Shown here in pieces: positions 1 to 7,851 of a stretch of DNA of 46,390 nucleotides (its first letter is position 1; every line of letters starts with the position of its first letter). This stretch comes from Cognataquiflexum rubidum. Its GTDB lineage: Bacteria > Bacteroidota > Bacteroidia > Cytophagales > Cyclobacteriaceae. The stretch covers positions 1 to 46,390 of the forward strand of contig NZ_JAKZAL010000031.1 of assembly GCF_022538115.1 (NCBI RefSeq), in the 5' to 3' direction. The notes under the pieces were generated by a model. That model did not search any database, was not told the DNA's origin, and worked only from the letters and a program-made list of their open reading frames with translations. Position numbers and translations under genes: made by a program.

Positions 1-585
1 GTTATCGTCACGGAAATCGACCCGATCTGTGCTTTGCAGGCTGCAATGGACGGTTTTGCTGTCAAGAAAATGGTGGATGCAGTGAAGGAGGCAGACATAA
101 TAGTCACTGCCACCGGTAACAAAGACATCATCAACCAAGAGCATTTTCTTTCCATGAAAGACAAAGCCATTGTGTGCAACATCGGCCACTTTGACAATGA
201 AATCAATATGGCTTGGCTGAACAAAACCTATGGCCATACCAAAGATGTCATTAAGCCACAGGTGGATCTTTACACTTTGGAAGGAAAAGAGATCATCGTC
301 CTTGCGGAAGGAAGATTGGTCAACCTTGGCTGTGCCACAGGTCATCCGTCTTTTGTGATGTCCAATTCATTCAGTAATCAGACTTTGGCTCAACTCGAAC
401 TTTGGATGAATACAGATCAGTATGAGCCGGGTGTTTATGTTTTGCCAAAGCATCTTGATGAAAAAGTAGCAGCTTTGCACCTAGCCAAATTGGGGGTGGA
501 ATTGGATACCTTGACGCCAGATCAGGCAGCGTACATAGGTGTTACCGAAAACGGACCGTTCAAGCCGGAGTATTATAGGTATTGA
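1..585 (+). CDS. ahcY: Adenosylhomocysteinase, C-terminal part (5' end outside window)
   Basis: This is the C-terminal 194 residues of S-adenosylhomocysteine hydrolase, which splits S-adenosylhomocysteine into adenosine and homocysteine in the cytosolic methyl cycle. The frame is open from base 1, so the gene is cut by the window edge rather than broken. Seen: the NAD-binding motif [14 protein letters not shown] at the start, then [20 protein letters not shown], the conserved [15 protein letters not shown] block, and the family-typical C-terminus KPEYYRY. These are diagnostic for the family. A strong terminator follows about 20 bp after the stop, so this is the last gene of its transcript. 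Confidence 0.97.
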   Translation, partial: VIVTEIDPICALQAAMDGFAVKKMVDAVKEADIIVTATGNKDIINQEHFLSMKDKAIVCNIGHFDNEINMAWLNKTYGHTKDVIKPQVDLYTLEGKEIIVLAEGRLVNLGCATGHPSFVMSNSFSNQTLAQLELWMNTDQYEPGVYVLPKHLDEKVAALHLAKLGVELDTLTPDQAAYIGVTENGPFKPEYYRY

Positions 586-604
586 TTTATTTCGAAATTT
601 TATA

Positions 605-638
605 AAAAAGCCTTCAGGAGAGATTCTGAAGGCTTTTT
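605..638 (+). terminator. Rho-independent terminator after ahcY
   Basis: A perfect 12-bp inverted repeat (AAAAAGCCTTCA / TGAAGGCTTTTT) with a 10-nt loop ends in a T run. The A run on the left lets it work in both directions, so it can also end the convergent lipoprotein gene. Confidence 0.9.
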
Positions 639-685
639 TATTTTGCTATCGGGGTAATCATGGGCTACAAGTCAGAAAAAGAAAC

Positions 686-1504
686 TCATTCGGTGAGTCT
701 GAAAACCATCAAACGGCCATCTTCCAAAGTAATGGTGGCAATAGAATTACATTGATTTTCTAAAGTATAGACCATTCTGTGGTTGGTAGCTTGGGTTTCG
801 TTTCTGAATATTTGCCAGTTTTCAGCACCTTGGGTGGGTAGCAAGAAGCCATCCTTGATGCAGTCTACAAAATAATTTTTGGGCGTTGATTGGGTCATTT
901 TGAGTGGTCTTCCTGCAATATTTCTCCCTTCCAATCCACCAGTACTTGAGAAACCTGTCAATATTCCATTTTGTATTCCCAATTCGTGGGTAAAATCCCC
1001 GTTTATTCTGGAAGAAGAGTTATTGCCATCTATGATAAAAAGATCTTGGAAAGATTCTGTTCTCCTGTTTGGATTGAGCAGACTGTTTACCTTCTTAAAA
1101 TCCCTCGTTCCTTCAATTTTCATTCCCCTGATAGTATAATCCTCATATTCAACTTTGACGATAGATTCCAATACAGTTTTGGAAATATACTGAAGGTGGA
1201 TTTTTCCTGATCTTGGCACATAAAGACTGTTGACACATTCTTTCTTCACCGAAAAGGCCAAGGTCACTTTCTTATTGTTTTCGTCAATGATGACATCCGG
1301 ACAACCCGGAATCGCAAGGCTCTCCGAAAGACGGAAATAGTCGATGGACTGAAAAGGGAAAAAAAGGGATTCTTCGAGAGAAAGAGAGATGTTGAAAATC
1401 TCATTTCCCTCAAATTGGAGATCTGTGCGGATGTCCTTATCAATATCCCCAAAGCAGGAAGACATTAGAATCAAAAGGACTAGAAAAAAGCCGGCATTTT
1501 TCAT
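686..1504 (-). CDS. Hypothetical lipoprotein, 272 aa
   Basis: I do not recognise the family. The N-terminus has a hydrophobic stretch ending in a lipobox, LMSSC, with Cys17 as the predicted lipidation site, so it is probably an outer- or inner-membrane lipoprotein. The remainder is polar, beta-rich in appearance and contains several cysteines (for example in PGCPD, KKECV, VDCIKDG, NQCNS) that could form disulfides in the periplasm. It is convergent with ahcY and divergent from the SDR gene at 1632, and appears monocistronic. No function can be assigned from the sequence. Confidence 0.8.
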   Translation of the reverse strand: MKNAGFFLVLLILMSSCFGDIDKDIRTDLQFEGNEIFNISLSLEESLFFPFQSIDYFRLSESLAIPGCPDVIIDENNKKVTLAFSVKKECVNSLYVPRSGKIHLQYISKTVLESIVKVEYEDYTIRGMKIEGTRDFKKVNSLLNPNRRTESFQDLFIIDGNNSSSRINGDFTHELGIQNGILTGFSSTGGLEGRNIAGRPLKMTQSTPKNYFVDCIKDGFLLPTQGAENWQIFRNETQATNHRMVYTLENQCNSIATITLEDGRLMVFRLTE

Positions 1505-1631
1505 TGGACAGGTTTTTATGCAAATCTAACCCCATTGTTTTGTTTACAAAATGATGGGAGGAAGAAGGGTGCATCTCTTTTTTATAGAGGTACAATTCCC
1601 TATCTTCAACGGTCATTAATCCCAAAATAAT

Positions 1632-2504
1632 ATGTCTTATACAGAAGGAATGCTTAAAGATGGCGCTTTGAAAGGAAAAACCATCCTCGTGACCGGAGGC
1701 GGTACAGGCCTTGGAAAATCCATGGGCCTTTATTTTTTGAAACTCGGAGCCAACCTTATAATTACAAGCAGAAAATTGGATGTTCTCCAAAACACGGCCA
1801 AAGAAATGGAAGCTGCCACAGGCGGAAAAGTCCTGCCACTAGCCTGTGATGTAAGGGAAATCGATCAGGTCGAAAAAATGTGGGCTGACGCTGTCGCCCA
1901 TTTCGGAAAAGTGGACGTTGTGCTCAATAATGCCGCCGGCAATTTCATCAGTCCCACCGAAAGACTATCTTCCAATGCTTTCAACACCGTCCTTGACATT
2001 GTACTCAAAGGAACTTCCAATGTGACTTTGACAGCCGGAAAATATTGGATCAAAGAAAAGCAGGCAGGAACATTCTTGAATATAGTAACTACCTATGCTT
2101 GGACAGGATCTGGATATGTTGTGCCTAGTGCCGCTGCAAAAGCAGGTGTTTTGGCGATGACCCGATCTCTTGCCGTAGAGTGGGCGAAATATAAAATCAG
2201 ATCCAATGCCATTGCACCAGGGCCATTTCCTACAGAAGGAGCTTGGTCCAGATTATTGCCTGGGGATTTGGTGAAGAAATTTGACCCTGCCAAAAAAGTA
2301 CCTGTCGGAAGGGTAGGAGACCATCAGGAGCTTGCCAACATTGCCGCTTATCTCGTTTCGGATTTTTCATCCTATGTCAATGGCGAAGTCATCACTATCG
2401 ATGGAGGAGAATGGCTGATGGGAGCAGGTGAATTCAATAACTTAGACGCCATCCCCCAAGAATTGTGGGACATGATGGAAGCCTCAAGAGGAAAAAAAGG
2501 ATGA
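1632..2504 (+). CDS. SDR oxidoreductase, 2,4-dienoyl-CoA reductase-like
   Basis: A 290-residue short-chain dehydrogenase resembling the mitochondrial/peroxisomal 2,4-dienoyl-CoA reductases, which use NADPH to reduce dienoyl-CoA during beta-oxidation of unsaturated fatty acids. Seen: cofactor loop TGGGTGLG (residues 21-28), the adenine-site motif CDV (72-74), NNAAGNFISPTERLS (99-113), TTYAWTGSG (153-161) and PSAAAKAG (165-172). The usual YxxxK is SAAAK: Lys170 is kept and Ser166 replaces Tyr, while Tyr155 upstream matches the catalytic Tyr of the DECR group. From this I infer the DECR branch rather than a generic 3-ketoacyl reductase. The C-terminal region with GEFNNLD also fits DECR. The exact physiological substrate is not proven. 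Confidence 0.88.
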   Translation: MSYTEGMLKDGALKGKTILVTGGGTGLGKSMGLYFLKLGANLIITSRKLDVLQNTAKEMEAATGGKVLPLACDVREIDQVEKMWADAVAHFGKVDVVLNNAAGNFISPTERLSSNAFNTVLDIVLKGTSNVTLTAGKYWIKEKQAGTFLNIVTTYAWTGSGYVVPSAAAKAGVLAMTRSLAVEWAKYKIRSNAIAPGPFPTEGAWSRLLPGDLVKKFDPAKKVPVGRVGDHQELANIAAYLVSDFSSYVNGEVITIDGGEWLMGAGEFNNLDAIPQELWDMMEASRGKKG

Positions 2505-2525
2505 GCCCCAAAGTGATTTGGGGCT
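2504..2525 (+). terminator. Stem-loop at SDR stop codon
   Basis: A 7-bp perfect inverted repeat (AGCCCCA / TGGGGCT) with an 8-nt loop begins on the last base of the SDR stop codon. It has no T run, so it may stabilise the 3' end rather than terminate alone; a T-rich hairpin follows at 2565. Confidence 0.5.
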
Positions 2526-2564
2526 ATCTGAAAGCAAAGTGGAAAATCAGGAACATGTGAAAAC

Positions 2565-2596
2565 AAAAAACACCCAAATCAGGGTGTTTTTTGTTT
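2565..2596. terminator. Bidirectional terminator between convergent genes
   Basis: The 11-bp arms AAAAAACACCC / GGGTGTTTTTT surround a 6-nt loop. T runs lie on both strands, so it can end both the rightward SDR gene and the leftward secreted-protein gene at 2604. Confidence 0.88.
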
Positions 2597-2603
2597 TATA
2601 CAA

Positions 2604-3128
2604 TCACTTATCCTCTCTGAAGACCGGGGCTTTCTTAAAAGGAATCAGCATAGTATTGTCCCAACTTGCCAAAACCTTACTGACATTTCCGTCATCAAGG
2701 GAAGTGGTTTCGATGATATACCATCGGGTGTTTTTTTCTGTTCCGACGACAATGATGTGGCCTTCAGTAATGACCTTGCCTCCGGGAACTTTCGAAACCG
2801 TAGTTACAGGCACGATGGCATGGGTTTCCTCACCTGTTTCTGTCAATTGGATATGTGGTTTACTTTTGAATTCCTGCAACACAAACCCCTTTTTCCGTTG
2901 GGTTTCATGGATCAGTTCCAAGGCTTTGATGACATTTTCCGATCCTCCTGCTTTTTCGACAACATCAGGATAGGTGAACCCCAAAAGGGTCTGGTAATCA
3001 TCGCACATTTTGGCACTGTAGTAGGCTTTTGCAGCTTCTTGAATGTCAAATTCGACCTGTGCGAGGGTTTGGAAACTGAAAAAAACGCATAGTAATAGCA
3101 TGCTGCTTTTTTGGACTGACTTTCTCAT
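2604..3128 (-). CDS. Small secreted hypothetical protein, 174 aa
   Basis: The N-terminus (MRKSV followed by a hydrophobic run ending near FQTLAQ) is a standard Sec signal peptide with a likely cut after TLAQ, so the mature protein should be periplasmic or exported. The mature part is about 150 residues of mixed alpha/beta character: an early helical region with AAKAYYSAKMCDDY, then strands containing HAIVPVTTVSKVPGG and GHIIVVGTEKNTRWYIIETT. This size and pattern would fit an NTF2-like cone fold, but I see no signature residue that proves it. It is monocistronic and convergent with the SDR gene. Confidence 0.78.
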   Translation of the reverse strand: MRKSVQKSSMLLLCVFFSFQTLAQVEFDIQEAAKAYYSAKMCDDYQTLLGFTYPDVVEKAGGSENVIKALELIHETQRKKGFVLQEFKSKPHIQLTETGEETHAIVPVTTVSKVPGGKVITEGHIIVVGTEKNTRWYIIETTSLDDGNVSKVLASWDNTMLIPFKKAPVFREDK

Positions 3129-3209
3129 GAGATAGATAAACTTGGGTGATAGGCGAAGTTATCTAAAACTAAGAATAGCCCAAACATCTGTAATGATTTT
3201 TTTTTAGAA

Positions 3210-4163
3210 TTACAGACAAGCCACCATATAGTACAATGGAAATCCCAAAGTAATGTTGAACGGGAAGGTGATGGCCAAGGCCATCGGGAGGAAAATTCCG
3301 GGATTGGCTTTTGGTACGGCGATTTTCATGGCTGCGGGAACGGCGATGTAAGAGGCAGATGCAGCCAAAATGGCAAACATGAACCTGTCTCCTATATTGG
3401 ATGTGATGAACCCACTAAGGTAAGCTACCAAACAACCGTTGATCAGTGGTACCAATACTGCAAATACGGCGGTGAATTTTCCGGAGTCAAAGAAGTCCTT
3501 TAATTTTTTTCCGCTGGTAATCCCCATGTCCAATAGGAAAATTGACAAGAAGCCTTTGAAAATATCGGTAGTGAAAGGTTTGATCCCTTCCGCTTCTTTT
3601 TCACTTGCCAAAAAGCCGATCACAAGACTTCCCAAAATAAGTAGGACTGAGCCATTGGTAAAGGAATGACTCACTACTTTCCTAATTTTCATGCCATTGG
3701 TTTCCCCGAAGGATTTTACCAAAAGTACACCAATAATGATGGCGGGAGCTTCCATCAATGCCATAATGGCGACCATGTGTCCACTAAATGGCTGTTGCTG
3801 GATTTCAAGAAATGATACCGCGGTCACGAATGTCACAGCCGAAACCGACCCGTAAGCCGCTGCAATTGCACCTGAGTTTTCGATACTCAGTTTCCTTTTC
3901 AAAATAAAAAAAGTATAAAGCGGGATCAGACTTGCAGCAGTAATTCCAAAAATTACGGCCCAAACTATACCCATATTGAACTCTGAGTGGGCAAGTTCTT
4001 GCCCACCTTTGAATCCAATCGCAAATAATAGGTATAGAGAGATAAACTTGGAGGAGTTTGGGGGAATTTCAAGATCACTTTTAACCCTGACTGCGAAGAT
4101 CCCCAAAACAAAAAACAACAATGCCGGATTGGTAAAATTGTCAATCAATAGTTGGAGGTTCAT
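3210..4163 (-). CDS. sbtA: SbtA-type sodium-dependent bicarbonate permease
   Basis: A 317-residue hydrophobic protein with about ten membrane segments, matching the SbtA/DUF897 family of Na+-dependent HCO3- symporters best known from cyanobacterial carbon concentration. Family-like stretches include NPALLFFVLGIFAV near the N-terminus, LYLLFAIGFKGGQEL, AAAYGSVSAVTFVTA and ASASYIAVPAAMK near the C-terminus. The cytoplasmic loop between the two halves is short. Its start overlaps the stop of the upstream 162-aa gene by 4 bases (ATGA), so the two are probably translationally coupled. A LysR regulator is divergent, as seen for carbon-uptake loci. In a heterotroph it likely supplies bicarbonate to carboxylases; that role is inferred. 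Confidence 0.9.
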   Translation of the reverse strand: MNLQLLIDNFTNPALLFFVLGIFAVRVKSDLEIPPNSSKFISLYLLFAIGFKGGQELAHSEFNMGIVWAVIFGITAASLIPLYTFFILKRKLSIENSGAIAAAYGSVSAVTFVTAVSFLEIQQQPFSGHMVAIMALMEAPAIIIGVLLVKSFGETNGMKIRKVVSHSFTNGSVLLILGSLVIGFLASEKEAEGIKPFTTDIFKGFLSIFLLDMGITSGKKLKDFFDSGKFTAVFAVLVPLINGCLVAYLSGFITSNIGDRFMFAILAASASYIAVPAAMKIAVPKANPGIFLPMALAITFPFNITLGFPLYYMVACL

Positions 4164-4648
4164 AACTTCTGAAAAGCCATTTTTAGATCAAATTGAATTG
4201 ATTTTCTTTTCGATATTTGGGAAAGAAGGCCCTGCAAGGCAATTTTGTTTTCAATGATAATAGAGGATATCCGGGGATGCTGCATGATGAGATTGGCCTG
4301 ATGCTTCATGTGGATCAGCGCAAGGGAGGCTATTTTATTCGGTTCCTGAACGATTTCAGGATAATTTTCAGCGTATAAATTTGCCAAGAACCGATTTTGG
4401 ACAGAATCATAATTTTCTTCTTGATGCACAATCGATCTGAGTAAGGGAGATTCAATGTCATGGACATGAAAGATTTCTGAAATATCCTCTTGGAGGAGGA
4501 GATGGATCAGAGATTCGGTATAGACATGGATGTCAAGGTCAAAAACAGAACCCAATGCAGTCAAAAAATAGGAATCATCCCCAAACCTTTCCTTTAAATA
4601 CATCTCCCCGTGAATCAACGGGCAGAGCAAAAAGAGTTTTTTTGACAT
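4160..4648 (-). CDS. Small SbtA-coupled protein, possibly a degenerate beta-carbonic-anhydrase fold
   Basis: A 162-residue soluble protein encoded directly before sbtA with an ATGA overlap, so a function tied to bicarbonate uptake is likely. It does not resemble the PII-like SbtB partner. By eye the layout follows a beta-carbonic anhydrase core: a first strand with Cys9 (LFLLCPLIHG), GDDSYFLTALGS where the enzyme has GD.FVVR.AG, a helix LIHLLLQE, and a strand IFHVHDIESP where the enzyme has VxGHxxCG. The second zinc ligand pair (His and Cys) appears replaced by Asp64 and Ser67, so if related it has probably lost catalysis. The fold assignment is my inference and weak; the operon link is seen directly. 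Confidence 0.75.
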   Translation of the reverse strand: MSKKLFLLCPLIHGEMYLKERFGDDSYFLTALGSVFDLDIHVYTESLIHLLLQEDISEIFHVHDIESPLLRSIVHQEENYDSVQNRFLANLYAENYPEIVQEPNKIASLALIHMKHQANLIMQHPRISSIIIENKIALQGLLSQISKRKSIQFDLKMAFQKL

Positions 4649-4743
4649 ATTTCTTTTTAAATTTTTGAAACCTTTTGCAAAAATCCCGAGTATATATCAT
4701 ATATTTTTATTTATATTTATAATAAAATACATTAAAATAATTT
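4649..4743. promoter_or_regulatory. Divergent promoter region with LysR-type inverted repeat
   Basis: This 95-bp AT-rich region separates the sbtA operon (left) from the LysR gene (right). It contains an inverted repeat TTTTATT-N9-AATAAAA at 4705-4727, which satisfies the T-N11-A rule for LysR boxes, and a near-palindrome ATATATCATATAT at 4691-4704. The high A+T makes chance matches easy, so the exact operator is uncertain, but the divergent layout is classic for LysR control of the adjacent operon. Confidence 0.5.
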
Positions 4744-5658
4744 ATGCATTATACACTCCACCAATTACAGGTTTTTCTTAAGGTTTCTCAGACTGAAAGC
4801 ATCACAAAAGCTGCTGAGGAACTCCACCTCACGCAGCCGGCTGTTTCCATTCAGCTCAAGAATTTTCAAGACCAATTTGAAATCCCCTTGACAGAGGTAG
4901 TGGGCAGAAAGCTCTACGTGACGGATTTTGGCAAAGAAATAGCCATTGCCGCCGAGCGGATAGTCGATCAGGTCAATGCCATAAATTACAAGACGATGGC
5001 TTTTAAAGGCCAACTTACCGGGAGATTGAAAATCTCTGTGGTATCAACCGGAAAATATGTGATGCCGTATTTTCTTGGCGACTTTATCCGAAAAAATCCG
5101 GGTATTGAACTCAAACTAGACGTGACCAACAAAGCCATGGTGGTCAACAGTTTGGACGAAAATGAAATTGATTTTGCGCTTGTTTCCATTTTGCCTGAAG
5201 CCCTTCAGGTTGAAACCGTCGAATTGATGGAAAATAAACTGCTTTTGGTTGCTGGAAAGGATTTTGAAATTCCGGGTTCTGTTTCAGGAAAACAGATTTT
5301 CGAACATATAACATTGATTTACAGAGAAGTAGGATCAGGTACACGGCTGACGATGGAGCGGTATCTCCGAAGTAACAACGTCCCTGTAACCAAAAAACTC
5401 GAACTTACTTCCAATGAAGCGGTCAAACAGGCAGTCATTGCAGGTTTGGGTTGCTCGATCATGCCACTCATCGGGATCAAAAATGAACTCAAAAACGGTG
5501 ATTTAAAGATCATACCGGTGGATGGGCTTCCGATCGTTACAAACTGGAATCTCATTTATCTCAAAAATAAAAAATTCTCCCCGGTCGCTGAGTCCTATCT
5601 TGAATATATCAAAGAAGAGAAAAACAGGATCATAAAGGAGAATTTTCACTGGGTCTGA
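4744..5658 (+). CDS. LysR-family transcriptional regulator, probably of the sbtA operon
   Basis: A 304-residue LysR regulator. Residues 1-60 form the winged helix-turn-helix with the typical TESITKAAEELHLTQPAVS motif; residues about 90-295 form the periplasmic-binding-like effector domain, starting at LKISVVSTGKYVMPYFLG. The divergent position over a shared 95-bp region and the bicarbonate transporter next door recall CmpR/CcmR/CbbR-type regulators that control inorganic carbon uptake, and the sequence style (FQDQFEIPLTEVVGRK, GSGTRLTMERYL) fits that branch. The effector is unknown. The next gene is convergent. Confidence 0.9.
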   Translation: MHYTLHQLQVFLKVSQTESITKAAEELHLTQPAVSIQLKNFQDQFEIPLTEVVGRKLYVTDFGKEIAIAAERIVDQVNAINYKTMAFKGQLTGRLKISVVSTGKYVMPYFLGDFIRKNPGIELKLDVTNKAMVVNSLDENEIDFALVSILPEALQVETVELMENKLLLVAGKDFEIPGSVSGKQIFEHITLIYREVGSGTRLTMERYLRSNNVPVTKKLELTSNEAVKQAVIAGLGCSIMPLIGIKNELKNGDLKIIPVDGLPIVTNWNLIYLKNKKFSPVAESYLEYIKEEKNRIIKENFHWV

Positions 5659-5715
5659 TTTTTCCTGAAATCAAAAGACTGGATAGCCTAACATACCATT
5701 AGATGCTGGTCAATT

Positions 5716-5741
5716 TCCAATAACCCAATAACCCAATAACC
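5716..5741 (+). repeat. Short tandem repeat, 3 x 8 bp
   Basis: Three copies of (C/T)CCAATAA lie in the spacer between the convergent LysR and AAA+ genes. No clear terminator hairpin is seen in this 139-bp spacer. Confidence 0.6.
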
Positions 5742-5797
5742 TCAAATCGACATCCCATAATTAGTGCTTGGAATCTATTTACTATATAACTATCGTT

Positions 5798-6991
5798 TCA
5801 ATATAAAAACCCAAACAGCCACAGCGGGATTTTTTTGTCAGTACCATATTCGATGTCATCGGCAGCGATAAACCTGTTTTTGACTCCCTGAATCTGCTCT
5901 GCTGTTTTATTTTTGCCACCCACTTCAAAAGAATATTCCCTGTTGATTCTAAAATCACCCTTGTCGATATACTCCACGGTATGTTCATGTCCTAATTGAT
6001 TGACAAAGAAGGTTTCCCGAAGATTTCCCAAATCAGCATTTTTCGGAGAAAAGGCAAACTGGAAATTTGTGTTTTCTAGGTAAACCTTGTCAGGTTTTTG
6101 AAGTTGAGTGATTCCCTTGATGTCTTTGTATAGGTTTTTGATGATATGGGCTTCCTGCAAGAAAAACAGGTAGGCAATAAATGTATTTCTATTGATACCT
6201 ATTCTCTCACTCAGCTTACTCACATTGGGGATAAAGGGCACCGATTCAGAAATGATCTGTAGCAATTGCTTGATTTTTGGAATGTATGATACATCCAATT
6301 TTCTCAGCAATGGCAATTCAATTTCCAAAGTCATATTGACCACTTCCTCCAAGCGCTGATGGTAAAGTTCCGGTACTTCCCTGAAAAAGGGAAAGTAACC
6401 CGAACTCAGGTATTGATGGAAATGCTCCAATGGTTTGAGCTTTGAATTTACTTCTCTGGCAATTTCAATGTGATTTTCGATCAAGTCTGGTAAAGTTGTC
6501 GAAGCAAAATTCTGCCCTGTCTGGAAGTTCAGAAATTCCCTAAATGAAAGCCCCTGCATGTGGTAGATGATCGCCCTTCTGCTCAAATCCGCCCTGGCAT
6601 TGAGGATTTCGAGCATGGATGACCCTGTAAATACTATTTTCAATTCGGGGAAGTCATCGTAAATGTTTTTTAGCTCAATGGACCAATCCGGGTATTTGTG
6701 TACCTCATCCAAAAACAGGTGTTTTCCTCCTCTTTTTACAAAATCATCTACCAAACTCACAAGCCTGTTTTGTGCAAACCAAATGTTGTCAAGACTGACG
6801 TAAAGCACCGTATGGTCCAGCGGTAGATTTTTTTTGATGTATTGCAAAATTAGGGTCGTTTTTCCCACACCTCTTGGGCCTTTGATTCCTATCAATCGCG
6901 CCTCCCAACGGATTCTATTTATCTTGCTCCTGACAAATTCCAAAGAGGTTGATTCGATTTTTTTGATTGATTTTTCTAATAAGGTGTCCAT
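5798..6991 (-). CDS. AAA+ ATPase with C-terminal DUF4143 domain
   Basis: A 397-residue ATPase of the AAA_14/DUF4143 group, common in Bacteroidota and archaea, function unknown. Seen: Walker A GPRGVGKTT (residues 38-46), Walker B HLFLDEVHKYPDW, a sensor-like VFTGSSMLEI, a winged-helix region around VSKLSERIGINRNTFIAYLFFL, and a C-terminal DUF4143 part with EYSFEVGGKNKT, reminiscent of a PD-(D/E)xK core. I place the start at ATG 6991; a TTG at 7012 would add seven residues but lies inside the repeated promoter element. It stands alone with no antitoxin-like partner. The promoter region has three phased repeats and the internal winged helix makes autoregulation plausible, though this is inference. 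Confidence 0.9.
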   Translation of the reverse strand: MDTLLEKSIKKIESTSLEFVRSKINRIRWEARLIGIKGPRGVGKTTLILQYIKKNLPLDHTVLYVSLDNIWFAQNRLVSLVDDFVKRGGKHLFLDEVHKYPDWSIELKNIYDDFPELKIVFTGSSMLEILNARADLSRRAIIYHMQGLSFREFLNFQTGQNFASTTLPDLIENHIEIAREVNSKLKPLEHFHQYLSSGYFPFFREVPELYHQRLEEVVNMTLEIELPLLRKLDVSYIPKIKQLLQIISESVPFIPNVSKLSERIGINRNTFIAYLFFLQEAHIIKNLYKDIKGITQLQKPDKVYLENTNFQFAFSPKNADLGNLRETFFVNQLGHEHTVEYIDKGDFRINREYSFEVGGKNKTAEQIQGVKNRFIAADDIEYGTDKKIPLWLFGFLY

Positions 6992-7076
6992 AATGCTGTC
7001 TTTGATAAGCAAAAATAATATTTATTGATTACTATAACAAGCAAAAATATAAATTATTGCTTACTACAATAAGCAA
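6992..7076. promoter_or_regulatory. Three repeats phased at exactly 32 bp over the ATPase promoter
   Basis: Copies at 6992-7012, 7024-7044 and 7056-7076 share the pattern ATTGCTTACTACAATAAGCA. The outer two match at 18 of 21 positions, and the ATG-proximal copy matches the distal one at 15 of 21. The distal copy holds a perfect inverted repeat TTGCTTA-N6-TAAGCAA. AAGCAA begins at 7007, 7039 and 7071, which is about three helical turns apart, as expected for cooperative binding on one face of DNA. Confidence 0.75.
7010..7040 (-). promoter_or_regulatory. Bacteroidota-type promoter of the AAA+ gene
   Basis: On the minus strand, TATTTTTG (7010-7017) matches the -7 element TAnnTTTG, and TTG (7038-7040) lies 20 bp upstream as the -33 element. 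The start codon at 6991 is close downstream. The elements are embedded in the 32-bp repeats, so a repressor bound there would block the polymerase. Confidence 0.6.
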
Positions 7077-7189
7077 AATAACCATATTCAAATCTCGATT
7101 TTCTAAAAGAGAGCCGATAAAAGTACTTCACGTAGTCCAGCATATAAATCCTATCAAAAATTTTATAACTTTAAAATGCAAAACCTGAT

Positions 7190-7197
7190 TACCTTTG
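7190..7197 (+). promoter_or_regulatory. Possible -7 element for the metal-efflux cluster
   Basis: TACCTTTG matches the Bacteroidota -7 consensus TAnnTTTG and lies 17 bp before the GTG start at 7215. I see no clean -33 TTTG at the right distance, so this is tentative. Confidence 0.35.
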
Positions 7198-7214
7198 AAT
7201 CGTAAATCTCTCTT

Positions 7215-7592
7215 GTGAAGCAATTTATCAAAATAGCACTCCTTGTTTTCTATGTGTTTTTCAACGCAGGGTTGAGCTATTCAATGCATTATTGTGGAGA
7301 TGATTTTCAGTTGATCAATCTCTACGGAGAATCCAAAACCTGTTGCGAATCAAAGGCACCAATGCCCGGTTGTTGTGATGACGTCTCTAATTTGGAATTG
7401 CCAAATACCGACGAGCAGCAAATAGACATTCTAGACTTTCAGCCTTTAGGAATTGATTATATCTCTATTTTTTATGTTGAATCACCCGCAATCGTATTTG
7501 GCATTTCCGAGAAAACAGCCTTTTCTGATTCCTCACCACCAATATTACAGGATACTCCAATTTATATTTTTTGTCAGGTATTCCTGATATGA
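7215..7592 (+). CDS. HYC_CC_PP family exported protein
   Basis: A 125-residue protein with a Sec signal peptide (MKQFIKIALLVFYVFFNAGLSYS) followed directly by HYCGDD, then CC pairs in KTCCES and GCCDD, and SPPIL near the C-terminus. These are the motifs that name the HYC_CC_PP family, small Bacteroidota proteins usually found beside copper or heavy-metal efflux genes, as here upstream of cusA. Five clustered Cys and a His suggest periplasmic soft-metal binding; this is inference. The only plausible start is GTG at 7215. The gap to cusA is 259 bp, so cusA may have its own promoter. Confidence 0.82.
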   Translation: MKQFIKIALLVFYVFFNAGLSYSMHYCGDDFQLINLYGESKTCCESKAPMPGCCDDVSNLELPNTDEQQIDILDFQPLGIDYISIFYVESPAIVFGISEKTAFSDSSPPILQDTPIYIFCQVFLI

Positions 7593-7766
7593 TTTTTTTC
7601 TCTCTCAAGAGAAGTGAATCCCACAATGGGAAATAGTGAACTGCATTTCTATTTTGCATCCATTTAGTTTACAAAAATTGTAAGATAAAAGTCCGGTCGG
7701 GCCTAATTGCATTTCACCAATCATTTGTCTTTAAGTTCCAAATCAAGGGTCAATTGTAGGAGCTTA

Positions 7767-7800
7767 ATATCTACCAATATCAAATATCTATTTATATCTT
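7767..7800 (-). repeat. Reverse-oriented GATATT repeat upstream of cusA
   Basis: Read on the minus strand this is a run of degenerate GATATT words (GATATTTGATATTGGTAGATATT), related to the arrays that follow cusA, the tolC-like gene and cusB but in the opposite orientation. The rest of the 7593-7851 spacer has only small weak hairpins (for example TCCCA-CAA-TGGGA near 7619). Confidence 0.5.
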
Positions 7801-7851
7801 AATCTACTGAAATAAAGCAGATTATATAAATCGAAGTTAGTTTTAGGAACT

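Noticed and set aside
1-585. ahcY pseudogene fragment
   Set aside because: The frame is open up to the window edge and the C-terminus is complete, so this is simple truncation by the window.
1632-2504. SDR with broken active site (Tyr to Ser in YxxxK)
   Set aside because: The same Ser is normal in the 2,4-dienoyl-CoA reductase branch, where an upstream Tyr (here Tyr155) does the job, so it is not a defect.
5798-6991. Toxin-antitoxin or abortive-infection pair with the AAA+ gene
   Set aside because: There is no partner ORF on either side; neighbours are a convergent LysR gene and a divergent metal-cluster gene.
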